A stretch of DNA of 41,922 nt from a virus, in the IMG/VR virus record IMGVR_UViG_3300033064_002823, positions 1 to 41,922 of that record, one strand, 5' to 3'. The first letter of the stretch is position 1, and the number at the start of each line of letters is the position of its first letter. Below, in pieces: positions 6,494 to 14,006 of the stretch. The translations under genes and the position numbers were made by a program. The notes below the pieces were generated by a model, which did no database searches, was not told the DNA's origin, and worked only from the letters and a program-made list of their open reading frames with translations.

Positions 6494-7021
6494 TTATTGT
6501 GTTCTGTCTCGATTACCTATGTATTCGATTGCGTATTCCCTGCCGCAGTTGTTAACGAACCAACCAAGGCCAGAAAGTATCATTGCCCGATACGCCATCT
6601 CTCCCATGCCAAGTATTACGATTCCACCACCGGGTGCTTTGCCAACACTCCCGTCAGGCCGGATAAACTTTGTCTTGCCTCTTGGGAACAGCATGTAGTC
6701 GCATCGGACTGCGTGCTCGTGCCACCACTTACTTGATGTGTAGGCGCGAACGATGGCGATCCCGTTCCTGTGCTTAATGAACTTCGACAACCACGGCACG
6801 TGTCCGTTTCTTCCACCGAATGGCGGATTCATGAACACAAATCTCTTGCCCCAATCCTTGTGCAGACCGTCATCACTCTTGGTGTAGACCTTGTCGGCTG
6901 GAACCCAATGATCTTTCCCTGGCGAGCAGGGGTCGAGATCGAACCTGACGCCCAGCCCGGCGAATATGGATGGCGGCGTGTACCACTCGTCTGATTCACC
7001 AATGCAGTTCTCGTGTTCCAT
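6494..7021 (-). CDS. Phage DNA N6-adenine methyltransferase (Dam type)
   Basis: This 175-residue enzyme has the layout of the phage DNA N-6-adenine-methyltransferase family (PF05869): DEWYTPP (11-17), FDLDPCSP (27-34) and the catalytic NPPFG motif (65-69), which with SAM methylates adenine N6 in DNA. The ATG is at 7021. Such enzymes mark phage DNA against host restriction or regulate replication. The target site cannot be read from the sequence, and no partner endonuclease gene is visible. Confidence 0.9.
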   Translation of the reverse strand: MEHENCIGESDEWYTPPSIFAGLGVRFDLDPCSPGKDHWVPADKVYTKSDDGLHKDWGKRFVFMNPPFGGRNGHVPWLSKFIKHRNGIAIVRAYTSSKWWHEHAVRCDYMLFPRGKTKFIRPDGSVGKAPGGGIVILGMGEMAYRAMILSGLGWFVNNCGREYAIEYIGNRDRTQ

Positions 7022-7027
7022 TGCAAT

Positions 7028-7264
7028 TTACCTGTGGGTGCCTGGGTTCTTGTCGCCAATCGAAGTCCGCTCACGAAGGCTGTATACCACTTCCTTTGGC
7101 TTGGCCCCTCGCTTCACTGGTTGCCTTGATTTCTCAAGAGACGGTTCCTCTCGGATGATCTTAGTAACAACGGCCTTCCTTAGCCTTGCGAGTCTGCAGA
7201 TTTCATCCAAAGTGAGAGGGCCGTTCTCTTTCAGTGTAAATAGAATTGTCCTGATATCGTTCAC
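7028..7264 (-). CDS. Small winged-helix-like DNA-binding protein
   Basis: This 78-residue protein has a helix-turn-helix-like N-terminus (residues 3-38: TLKENGPLTLDEICRLARLR, then VVTKIIREE) with a basic C-terminus, as in small winged-helix proteins. The GTG start at 7264 overlaps the upstream stop (GTGA). It is probably a DNA-binding regulator of the block, though the wing strands are not certain. It sits directly upstream of the methyltransferase gene. Confidence 0.6.
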   Translation of the reverse strand: MNDIRTILFTLKENGPLTLDEICRLARLRKAVVTKIIREEPSLEKSRQPVKRGAKPKEVVYSLRERTSIGDKNPGTHR

Positions 7265-7491
7265 GCGATTGCCTTCTCTGTGGTTATCAGGTCTAGCCCT
7301 GCTTTGTTGATGGTGAATATCGTGCTGTCGCCCTTACTCTCGTGCATGTCGACCAGTCCGTATCGCAGGCTCATGACTTTTGCTGATCGCCTGCGTCCAA
7401 ACTCCAGCTTAATCCCGTCTCTTCCCGCAGCACGAAGGCATTTCAGGATCGACAGCATTGCAGGCGTCAGATTCGGTTGCGACAACATCAT
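7261..7491 (-). CDS. Small winged-helix-like protein
   Basis: From the ATG at 7491, or the adjacent ATG at 7488, behind GGAAGG, this frame encodes about 76 residues with a helix-turn-helix look: LTPAMLSILKCLRAAGRDG, then FGRRRSAKVMSLRYGLVDM and a beta-like end STIFTINKAGLDLI, as in MarR or PadR-type winged helices. It overlaps the preceding gene by 83 nt in another frame. The neighbouring gene at 7028-7264 has the same fold type, so a duplicated regulator pair is possible. Confidence 0.55.
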   Translation of the reverse strand: MMLSQPNLTPAMLSILKCLRAAGRDGIKLEFGRRRSAKVMSLRYGLVDMHESKGDSTIFTINKAGLDLITTEKAIA

Positions 7492-7681
7492 CACCTTCCG
7501 TGAAAGTTGCGAATCGAACGGACATGAAGTCGCCGAGCGCGTCATCGTCCGAGAAGTACTGGAAGTCGTTTTCCTTAACTGCCCATGCCTTCTGGTAGGC
7601 AACGGCATCTTCTTGCGGGATCAGGACTGTCGCGATCCCACCTGTGCTGTGCGGCTCTCTGAACGTTACGAGCTTTGCCAT
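7409..7681 (-). CDS. Hypothetical phage protein, 90 aa
   Basis: This 90-residue protein was not recognised. The ATG at 7681 has AAAGGTG upstream and lies 16 nt inside the exonuclease 3' end. Residues 1-60 look folded (TVLIPQEDAVAYQKAWAV; acidic FSDDDALGDF). The last 30 residues overlap the next gene and contain a CC pair. The first two thirds are well supported, the tail less so. Confidence 0.55.
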   Translation of the reverse strand: MAKLVTFREPHSTGGIATVLIPQEDAVAYQKAWAVKENDFQYFSDDDALGDFMSVRFATFTEGDDVVATESDACNAVDPEMPSCCGKRRD

Positions 7682-8421
7682 GCTGTCACCTTTTCTATCG
7701 GTACGTCGACTACGAGTTGGGTCAGCTTCCTACTGAGAATCGCTTGATCTTCATGATCGCGAATATTCTGCCAGTACTTCAGCTTGCTTTCGGTCGTCTT
7801 CGATTCCTTGAGTATTCCGGTCAGATCATTGAATTCACCAAGCAGCTTCGATGCAATGACTGGCCCGACTTTCGGTACGCCAGGTATATTGTCCGCTTTG
7901 TCGCCCCATATCGCCAGGAGATCGCCAACCTGGTCGGTTCGGATTCCCCACTTCTCAAGCACTGTCGCTGCCGTGACGTCCACTCTGTCGTAAGGGTGGT
8001 ACATGTGGCAGATGCCAATCATCTGCATCATGTCTTTGTCGGCAGTAACAATCACTCCGTCCCTGCCAAGTCTGTATGCCATCGTGGCCATTACGTCGTC
8101 CGCTTCGAAGCGGTTGGACCGCAGGACCTGGTATCCGTTTATGATCAGGTGCCGAATGAGATCGTCGATTTGCTTAACGAGTTCCGGTGGCTTCGGGTCT
8201 CGATTTTTGTACAGCGGATAGAGTTCATTTCTGTGCCCCCGGCCACCTTCAATGGCGAAGCTGACGCTCTTTGGCCTCAGCTCGTCCTCAAGTCTTCCTA
8301 CGGTAGTCATTACTGCGGGAACCACGTCGCCAGAAGCGTGGTAACTCCGGTGTGCCAGATAGGAGAGATCGATAATGATCTCTTTGTCTCTGATCTCTTT
8401 AGGTACTGGTTCAGACAGCAA
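7666..8421 (-). CDS. 5'-3' exonuclease (T5 D15 / Pol I N-terminal family)
   Basis: The enzyme belongs to the FEN/PIN-type nucleases that remove RNA primers and flaps during replication. It shows IDLSYLAHRS near the N-terminus, the acidic motif EADDVMA (about residue 106), TADKDMMQ (about 126), and a helix-hairpin-helix region GDKADNIPGVPKVGPVIASK (about 173-192). No ATG precedes these motifs; the TTG at 8421 with AGG 6 nt upstream is taken as the start, giving 251 residues, and a TTG at 8439 is the alternative. No phage DNA polymerase is visible in this window, so it probably serves a polymerase encoded elsewhere. Confidence 0.88.
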   Translation of the reverse strand: MLSEPVPKEIRDKEIIIDLSYLAHRSYHASGDVVPAVMTTVGRLEDELRPKSVSFAIEGGRGHRNELYPLYKNRDPKPPELVKQIDDLIRHLIINGYQVLRSNRFEADDVMATMAYRLGRDGVIVTADKDMMQMIGICHMYHPYDRVDVTAATVLEKWGIRTDQVGDLLAIWGDKADNIPGVPKVGPVIASKLLGEFNDLTGILKESKTTESKLKYWQNIRDHEDQAILSRKLTQLVVDVPIEKVTAWQSS

Positions 8422-8423
8422 AG

Positions 8424-8510
8424 TTAACCTGCAATGCAAAAGGCTGTATGCGAATATTCAGTGGCGTAGCGTGAAGTCGCAGACGACAAGACGACCAAGG
8501 AAATCGACAT
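8424..8510 (-). CDS. Possible 28-aa peptide
   Basis: An ATG 4 nt after the stop of the gene at 8515-8922 opens a 28-codon frame that ends at the exonuclease start. The peptide has a hydrophobic start (MSISLVVLSSA). It may be a leader peptide coupling translation to the exonuclease, whose start is non-ATG. Only the spacing supports it. Confidence 0.25.
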   Translation of the reverse strand: MSISLVVLSSATSRYATEYSHTAFCIAG

Positions 8511-8514
8511 GACT

Positions 8515-8922
8515 TCAATTCATCGACGAAGAATAAAGGTACGCCGCATCACAATTCCCACTGGCGACATGCTCGGTGTATTCACCTACAAATGTGCGAC
8601 GTTCACGGTCACGACTCTCGTCTTCCAGCTTCATGTGTTTAGAGCTTCGCTTACGAATCCTATTCATCCATGTGGTGGACACGCACCGGCTTACATAGTC
8701 GCGAGGAGTAGCTGAATCTTTCTCAACCACCGGGTTAACCGTGGCGTTCTGCGCGATCCTTGCGTCATCGAGGGAATCGAAGAATCTGAACTCATCTTTT
8801 CGCGAAGCCATCGATCCCTGAAAGTGTTGCATAGTTGAAATCACAACGCTTTGGCTAACCGGCTCCGCTGTGAAGAAATCAAATATGCTTCCTGCGAATC
8901 CCGTCATAATCCAGTAGTGCAT
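8515..8922 (-). CDS. Hypothetical phage protein, about 135 aa
   Basis: The frame opens with a TTG at 8949 that overlaps the kdsB-like stop, but the ATG at 8922 (MHYWIMTGF) with AAGGA about 8 nt upstream is the better start. The protein begins with a hydrophobic or aromatic stretch and is otherwise polar with many Arg and Ser residues; residues 50-75 are acidic. No family was recognised. Its place directly after the sugar-activating gene may be incidental. Confidence 0.6.
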   Translation of the reverse strand: MHYWIMTGFAGSIFDFFTAEPVSQSVVISTMQHFQGSMASRKDEFRFFDSLDDARIAQNATVNPVVEKDSATPRDYVSRCVSTTWMNRIRKRSSKHMKLEDESRDRERRTFVGEYTEHVASGNCDAAYLYSSSMN

Positions 8923-8945
8923 TCCGTCTCGTCCTTTCCCCGCAT

Positions 8946-9719
8946 TCAAATACCGACTTCCGGAGCAGTCATCCAGTCAAGATGTCTGGCGAGGCGCTCT
9001 CTTACGCGTCTGGAGAAATCTTCAGCAGCATTAAATCTCTTCTCGAACTCGGAGAAATCTTCGGCAGTGTTGATTCCGTTTTGCACTCGTTCTACTTGAA
9101 CCAGGTCTATATTCTGACCGCCAAAGAACTCTTGCTCAAGGTCCACTGGGCCTTCCGAGCGGCAATAGTACAGAGCTATTTTCCTGAACGCGTAAATGCC
9201 TATGTGCTTTAGCGGCACTATGTCGCCTGCCTGCCGGTAGAATAATGGCCTTCCAGGTGGAGTCTGGTAAACCTTAACCACGCTTTTTGAATTGATTTCG
9301 TCTGCATTAACGTCTGACACTAGCGTACGGATGTTGAACGCATCATTGCATTTCATCTTAGCAACCAGAAGGTCAAGGTCGCCAGGTCTCACTTCCGGCT
9401 CGTCGGCCTGGATGTTCACAAAGATGTCGTAGTCCTCGAACTGTGGCATCCGCGAAACGAATCTGACTCTCATTGTTCCACTGTGAATCGGTTCCTTTGA
9501 TTCATCAGTGAAGACTGCGGTCTCGCATCCGAATCTCATCGCCTCCCTGATGATTTCCGGGTCGCCGGACGCAATGACGACCCTGTCGAGCGACTCGGCC
9601 TGCATTGCCTGCTCATACGTGCGCTGAAGAATGGTCTTCCCGCCGACCCGCATCAGGAGCTTGCCCGGCAATCTCGAAGAATTGAGTCTGGCGGGAATTA
9701 CCCCTAACGTCCTACTCAT
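8946..9719 (-). CDS. KdsB-like CMP-sugar synthetase (cytidylyltransferase)
   Basis: This 257-residue protein matches 3-deoxy-manno-octulosonate cytidylyltransferase, which activates Kdo with CTP. Visible elements are PARLNSSRLPGK near residue 8 (nucleotide loop), HSGTMRV, NIQADEPEV (the KdsB VQGDEP motif), HIGIYAFRK, and NTAEDFSEFEK near the C-terminus. The ATG at 9719 overlaps the GNAT stop (ATGA). A related CMP-sugar specificity (pseudaminate or sialate type) is possible. With the neighbouring acetyltransferase and the distant glycosyltransferase it suggests a nucleotide-sugar supply for phage-directed glycan work. Confidence 0.85.
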   Translation of the reverse strand: MSRTLGVIPARLNSSRLPGKLLMRVGGKTILQRTYEQAMQAESLDRVVIASGDPEIIREAMRFGCETAVFTDESKEPIHSGTMRVRFVSRMPQFEDYDIFVNIQADEPEVRPGDLDLLVAKMKCNDAFNIRTLVSDVNADEINSKSVVKVYQTPPGRPLFYRQAGDIVPLKHIGIYAFRKIALYYCRSEGPVDLEQEFFGGQNIDLVQVERVQNGINTAEDFSEFEKRFNAAEDFSRRVRERLARHLDWMTAPEVGI

Positions 9720-10228
9720 TGGATATCCTTCTGGCGTTTTCGGCACGCTTCTGCGATGGACGCGATGTGCTTATCGCTAAGATTGTCCATCGGCACGACA
9801 TATTTCGCTCGATACACGTTGTCGCTTGCGGCCTTCATGACGAACCCGTGATCCTTCAGGAAGTTGAGCACGTCGAGCTTCTCGTCATGGATCAGGCACG
9901 TGAGCGTCATTTTCCTTGCTCGACGAAGCTGAGTCATGACGACTTTCATCAGGAAACTTCCGACACCCTGTCGGCGATATCCATCCTTGACGCAAACGGC
10001 CTCGAGGCGCATCTTCGAGTCTTCAGCGAAAGACCAGTGGGCGTAGCCGACAATTGCCCCTTCCTCGTTCAGAGCAACAACCGGCAATCTGCTCGGCCTT
10101 CCGCCGAACTCGCGAATCATGGATTCGAACATGACCGGGTCTGGTGATACATGGAAGCATTCCGAATCAATCTCCAGAACGGCCCCAATGTCACTGATCT
10201 GCATCTGCCTGATTACTATTTCCATCAT
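9716..10228 (-). CDS. GNAT-family N-acetyltransferase
   Basis: This 170-residue protein has the GNAT fold: an N-terminal strand and helix (EIVIRQMQISDIGAVLEID), the central IVGYAHWSF strand, and the acetyl-CoA pyrophosphate loop RRQGVGSFL, as in RimI-like enzymes. It transfers acetyl from acetyl-CoA to an amine; the substrate is unknown. Two adjacent ATGs (10228, 10225) follow GAGAGG, and the gene overlaps the ParB-like gene by 38 nt. Overlap with the CMP-sugar synthetase leaves an amino-sugar substrate possible, as in PseH-type pathways, but this is inference. Confidence 0.85.
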   Translation of the reverse strand: MMEIVIRQMQISDIGAVLEIDSECFHVSPDPVMFESMIREFGGRPSRLPVVALNEEGAIVGYAHWSFAEDSKMRLEAVCVKDGYRRQGVGSFLMKVVMTQLRRARKMTLTCLIHDEKLDVLNFLKDHGFVMKAASDNVYRAKYVVPMDNLSDKHIASIAEACRKRQKDIQ

Positions 10229-11204
10229 CGCGAATCCTCTCAGTAGACGGACTGATTTCACCATCCCTGGAGAGTTGCAACAGAGCTTCTCTCGTAGCCC
10301 GCATAATACTAAGAGCGATCCCTGCTCGGGAGGCCACGTCGTTACTTGGCTCTGGCAGGAAGGCAACTGCCGCCTCGAATTTTAATATCGCATCCCTAAC
10401 CATCTTCGATGGCACTTCATGCTTCTTGATCTTCTTCACGCCACGAAGCTGGTCTGCCAGTTTATCGAATCGGCTGATCCCGTGCGTATTGAGCGAAGTC
10501 CTCAGCTTAACAGCATCAGCAATCCTTCCTTCGCTCTTCAGCAGGTCAATGGCAGCGAGGGCCTTGCGGGCTTTCTTGTAAAGGGTCTCGCCCATCCCGG
10601 AATTCTTCAGGGCCACATCAAGTGATGATTTCGCACCTGATTCTATGGCTATTTTGATTGCATCCTGCAGCTCTTCCGGGTTGGTGACATAATCAGTAAG
10701 CCCCGGGACGTCGCGGATGTTTTCGATTCCAGCGATACCATCAAGGTCGGTTGGTAGGCTCCGGCTTGCCAGTTCCAGGCGGAACCTGATCATGACATCG
10801 GACACTTCCTTGATCTCGCGGACCCTTTGCTCGAGCGTCTTAGACCTCTGGGTTCGGTTGGCCTCGATCAGTGCCCACAGGATCTTGTCTTCGCTGTCAA
10901 GGTCGTATCTAATCCTGACGGGGACAGATTCCAGTTTGGCTTCCAGGGCAGCCAGCGTCCTGCGGTGCCCGGAGATTATCACGTATTCAGGCGTAACCTG
11001 AATCTCCTCGATGATTCCACCGGTCTTGATTGACTCCAGCAGGGCGATGTCGACTTCCTCTTCTCCATAGATGTCGACATTCTTCGGGTGCGGCTTTAGA
11101 GTTTGCGGCGTCACCCACTTAATCGTTTCATCCAGCTTAATCTCTGCTTCGTTCTGGCAGTCAGCGTCCAGCTCGTCATCATTGCGGTTGTCGTCGCTCG
11201 GCAT
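10191..11204 (-). CDS. ParB-like nuclease-domain protein
   Basis: This 337-residue protein opens with an acidic tail. A ParB/sulfiredoxin-type domain follows at about residues 33-110: LKPHPKNVDIYGEEE, LLESIKTGGI, and the catalytic or CTP-binding motif GHRR (79-82). A helical region of about 100-230 follows, and the C-terminus (about 270-337) is probably disordered. Such phage proteins act as regulators, nucleases or partition factors. The ATG at 11204 has a strong GGAGGGAAC upstream, so it is probably the first gene of the leftward operon, facing the divergent region. Confidence 0.82.
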   Translation of the reverse strand: MPSDDNRNDDELDADCQNEAEIKLDETIKWVTPQTLKPHPKNVDIYGEEEVDIALLESIKTGGIIEEIQVTPEYVIISGHRRTLAALEAKLESVPVRIRYDLDSEDKILWALIEANRTQRSKTLEQRVREIKEVSDVMIRFRLELASRSLPTDLDGIAGIENIRDVPGLTDYVTNPEELQDAIKIAIESGAKSSLDVALKNSGMGETLYKKARKALAAIDLLKSEGRIADAVKLRTSLNTHGISRFDKLADQLRGVKKIKKHEVPSKMVRDAILKFEAAVAFLPEPSNDVASRAGIALSIMRATREALLQLSRDGEISPSTERIRDDGNSNQADADQ

Positions 11205-11417
11205 TATTGGTTCCCTCCAAGGCCTGTTCGGCGAATCCTATTCTCCAGAAGCGTTCTCGAAAAGCGATTCCTGTTGACAAAACCAGAATTTAGTTCAGCC
11301 CGCAAAGTTGAGACTGGTCTGTGCCGTTACTGCGTCTGATCGTACAGTTGGCATCGCAGTTTACACTCGTAGTGACTTGCAGGGGCGGGTCGCATATATT
11401 TCAGGGGAGATGCCTTC
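11205..11417. promoter_or_regulatory. Divergent intergenic region
   Basis: These 213 nt separate the leftward block from the rightward head-tail block, so both blocks probably have promoters here. A GTGACT-17-TATATT pair at 11372-11400 is a weak rightward candidate, but its start would leave a very short leader. A TTGACA at 11274-11279 has no partner -10 box. No strong leftward promoter was recognised, so host factors or phage-specific sites may be used. Confidence 0.4.
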
Positions 11418-11837
11418 ATGTTGCGTTTTGTCAGGTCGTGGTTCTTCACGTTGGTTTCTTCTGAGGTTTCAGCCACGAAGGCTAAACTGAAGGAGAAGTC
11501 GACTGAATGCAAGTTGCTTACTGCTAAGGCCCAGCGGATGGATCGCGAACTTCTCGATCTATCCGAAGACGTTGACCGGCTGCAGGATGAGCTTGGTGTG
11601 TCGCGAGAAGCGTTAAGGCAGAACGATATCGTAATAGAAGAGCGGGATTCTGCTATTAGTCTGCAGGAATTCCAGCTCGAAATGCAGCAGTCGATAATTC
11701 AGAGGGATCTGGAGCTCCGAAAGGCCGAGCGGTTGGCAGCGTTAAGCCAGCTGCAAAGCCTCGAGGGAATGAGACTGGAACTTGGCGCCGACAATAATCG
11801 GCGTACCGCTGAAGAATCCGGAAACAGCCATCGCTAG
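11418..11837 (+). CDS. Coiled-coil protein with possible N-terminal anchor
   Basis: This 139-residue protein has a short hydrophobic N-terminus (RFVRSWFFTLVSS, residues 3-15) and a long Leu/Glu/Arg heptad region (about 30-115) that predicts a coiled coil. The ATG at 11418 follows GGGGAG. Its last 25 codons are repeated as a second in-phase copy just upstream of the portal gene. It could be an anchor or spanin-like protein or a head accessory; the role is unknown. It is the first gene of the rightward block. Confidence 0.7.
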   Translation: MLRFVRSWFFTLVSSEVSATKAKLKEKSTECKLLTAKAQRMDRELLDLSEDVDRLQDELGVSREALRQNDIVIEERDSAISLQEFQLEMQQSIIQRDLELRKAERLAALSQLQSLEGMRLELGADNNRRTAEESGNSHR

Positions 11838-11841
11838 GGCG
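11758..11841 (+). repeat. 84-nt direct duplication, copy 1 (coiled-coil gene 3' end)
   Basis: This copy is identical to 12561-12591 over the first 31 bases and matches in the last 13; the middle is diverged, but both copies stay ungapped, with the same 25-codon frame and the same stop. It ends the coiled-coil gene and precedes the sulfotransferase-like gene. Confidence 0.9.
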
Positions 11842-11868
11842 GGGCACATCACGAAGAGGGGAGGCTTT

Positions 11869-12528
11869 ATGTCCTTAGTATACCCTAAGGCGAAACTTCT
11901 GGTTATGCAGCCGCCAAAAACCGGTTCGCAATGGGTTAAGGCTGCCGTGGTGGCCACCCTCGGCAGCCGCCCGAAACAGGTTCCGCCAAGCGTTGGATTC
12001 GACAGAAGGCACGCCGGATACGGCGAGACACGCAAGCACTTCCCTGGCTTGGATAATATGTTTTGCTTAACTACCGTGAGAAGGCCAGACAAATGGTTAA
12101 GAAGCTATTGGGCGATGAGGACAAGTAAGAGGAACTGGCAGGATAATTTCCCTTATTCGTCGCCCGTCAAGTTGGACGCGAATTGCCGGTCTGGTAATTT
12201 TGAGGATTTCATAGTGAAGTACCTGCAGCATTGCCCGGGACTTTTCAGCGTGCTGTTTAGCGATTACGTCCCTGACAGGCCTCTCGTTTTCGTGTGTCGG
12301 CAGGAGTCGTTAAGGGGCGACTTCAAAAGGGGGATAAAGGCTTGGAGGAATACAATCCTTGAGGGGCAATTGAATGCTTCTGACATGGTGCCTAACAAAA
12401 ACAAATCAAGCTCTAAGGTAAAGGACAGGGCCGTAATTAGCGACGAGTTAATCGTCAAGATATTTAACGCCGAGAAAGAATTCATGCTCAAGTACTATCC
12501 GGAACAGTACAAAGAATACTGTTCGTGA
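11869..12528 (+). CDS. Sulfotransferase-like protein
   Basis: This 219-residue protein has the 5'-phosphosulfate-binding loop PPKTGSQW (15-22), close to the PKTGTTW of PAPS-dependent sulfotransferases, and a 3'-phosphate-binding-like segment RRPDKWLRSYW (71-81). Such enzymes move sulfate from PAPS to sugars, lipids or proteins. The ATG at 11869 has GGGGAGG 5 nt upstream; the frame is open upstream only because it runs through the copied portal leader. It lies between two copies of an 84-nt junction and is probably an inserted cargo gene. Its substrate is unknown. Confidence 0.75.
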   Translation: MSLVYPKAKLLVMQPPKTGSQWVKAAVVATLGSRPKQVPPSVGFDRRHAGYGETRKHFPGLDNMFCLTTVRRPDKWLRSYWAMRTSKRNWQDNFPYSSPVKLDANCRSGNFEDFIVKYLQHCPGLFSVLFSDYVPDRPLVFVCRQESLRGDFKRGIKAWRNTILEGQLNASDMVPNKNKSSSKVKDRAVISDELIVKIFNAEKEFMLKYYPEQYKEYCS

Positions 12529-12560
12529 CTTTCTCGCCGGAAACGGTGTAGTATACCAGG

Positions 12561-12644
12561 GCCTCGAGGGAATGAGACTGGAACTTGGCGCTAAGGATAG
12601 CAAATATGACGCTAACGAATCTGGGATCAATCATCGCTAGGGCG
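12561..12644 (+). repeat. 84-nt direct duplication, copy 2 (portal leader)
   Basis: This is the second copy of 11758-11841. It still encodes an in-phase alternative tail (ending in ESGINHR) for the coiled-coil protein, but no gene now enters it. The diverged part holds the portal Shine-Dalgarno sequence AAGGA and the portal ATG at 12606. Confidence 0.9.
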
Positions 12645-14006
12645 AGTTCAATCCCGACGATGAATACGATCTCGTTCTCCGGAGCTGGCCCGAACAAGGC
12701 TCCGTCCGAGTATCCTGCTGAAGAGCAGTTCCCAAGAATGGCCGTTGGTGGTCAGTACAACGGGAAGACTGTCGCCCCCTGGGAAGACGACAAAAACACT
12801 TATGCCAGGCAGTACACGGGAAGCACCTACATGGCCATTGGGGCAATTGCCAAGATGGTGGCCATGCAGGACATTCGCGTCATGCGGCGAATGAAGAAGA
12901 AGTCTGGCGTTAAGTATGAGTCCGTCAGCTTTACTCACCCGCTGCAGGAACTTCTCGAAGAAATGAATCCCATTGACGCCATGTGGGACATATGGTTCTA
13001 CATGGTTGGCTGGCGACTGCTTACTGGTGATTCGTATCTGTTCAAGGCGAAGAATGGATTTGGCGTTCCGGTCCAGCTATGGCCAGTTCCAAGTCAGTGG
13101 ATCCGAGTGGTTCCCGATCCGAAGGAGTTCGTTGCCGGGTACGAGATCAGCTCCGGCGTCGATTCTCACTTCATTCCGCGTGACTGCATGATGCACATCA
13201 AGAATCCGTCGCTTGACTGGCAGGGCCAAGGGCGATTCTACGGAACTCCGTCCATTAAGGCGGCGGCGACCACTATCGAGCTCGAGAAGGAGATGTTGCG
13301 GCGGCTCTATTACACGTTCAAGAACTTCGCTCCCCCAGGCATGGTGTTTCAGACGGATCAACGATTGCAGCCGCACCAGGTCCATCAGTTATGGGCGAAT
13401 CTGGCAGCTCAACATTCGATGTCCGAACATTCCGGTCGTCCAATGGTTGTGCATTCCGGTCTGACTCTGGCGACTTCCTATCAGCAGAACAGTCAGCGAG
13501 AATTGGACTACACCGGCAGTCTTGACATGACGCTGGATATCACGCTCGCAACGCACGGAGTCCCTCGCGCCGTCCTCGGATTAACCGACGGTTCGAACAA
13601 GGCTTCGATGGACTCGGCACTGACTCAGTTCTGCAAGATGACTATCGATCCGATCCTGAAACATTTCAGTCAGCACTTTACGCAAAACCTTGCTCGCGAC
13701 TTCGAGCCGGACAAAAGTCTCGTGGTCAAGATTGGTCCTTGCGTTGTCAATAAAGAAGAGCAGCTGGCAAAGATCATCGAGGTCATGCTCAAGGCTGCGG
13801 CCATCACTCCGGACGAGGTTCGGGAAGTGTTGATGGATATGGACCCGATGGATTCTCCGCACGGGTCTAAGGCGGTCATGGTCTCTGGCTTCCAGGCAAT
13901 TGATCCTGATACTGGCCGACCTGACCTTCCTCAGGGTGATGCAACTGCGAAAGAGCCTTCGGAAACGGTGGCTGTTGGTCGTCAGGCTCTGGGTGGGAGA
14001 AACTGA
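12606..14006 (+). CDS. Portal protein (HK97-type)
   Basis: This 466-residue protein has the typical portal plan: an N-terminal tail, then a wing/stem region with WRLLTGDSYLFKAKN and QLWPVPSQWIRVV, a central DCMMHIKN and YGTPSIKAA segment, a conserved-looking GVPRAVLGL and a helical C-terminus. The portal forms the dodecameric ring at the packaging vertex. The ATG at 12606 has AAGGA 8 nt upstream. No terminase gene precedes it, which is unusual. The Pro/Gly-rich C-terminal tail overlaps the antisense gene at 13876-14622. Confidence 0.9.
   Translation: MTLTNLGSIIARASSIPTMNTISFSGAGPNKAPSEYPAEEQFPRMAVGGQYNGKTVAPWEDDKNTYARQYTGSTYMAIGAIAKMVAMQDIRVMRRMKKKSGVKYESVSFTHPLQELLEEMNPIDAMWDIWFYMVGWRLLTGDSYLFKAKNGFGVPVQLWPVPSQWIRVVPDPKEFVAGYEISSGVDSHFIPRDCMMHIKNPSLDWQGQGRFYGTPSIKAAATTIELEKEMLRRLYYTFKNFAPPGMVFQTDQRLQPHQVHQLWANLAAQHSMSEHSGRPMVVHSGLTLATSYQQNSQRELDYTGSLDMTLDITLATHGVPRAVLGLTDGSNKASMDSALTQFCKMTIDPILKHFSQHFTQNLARDFEPDKSLVVKIGPCVVNKEEQLAKIIEVMLKAAAITPDEVREVLMDMDPMDSPHGSKAVMVSGFQAIDPDTGRPDLPQGDATAKEPSETVAVGRQALGGRN

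Noticed and set aside
11274-11279. TTGACA on the plus strand as a rightward promoter
   Set aside because: No -10 box lies 16-18 nt downstream, so it was not called.
12660-12662. Later ATG (MNTISFSG) as the portal start
   Set aside because: The ATG at 12606 has a good AAGGA at the right distance; the later one lacks it.
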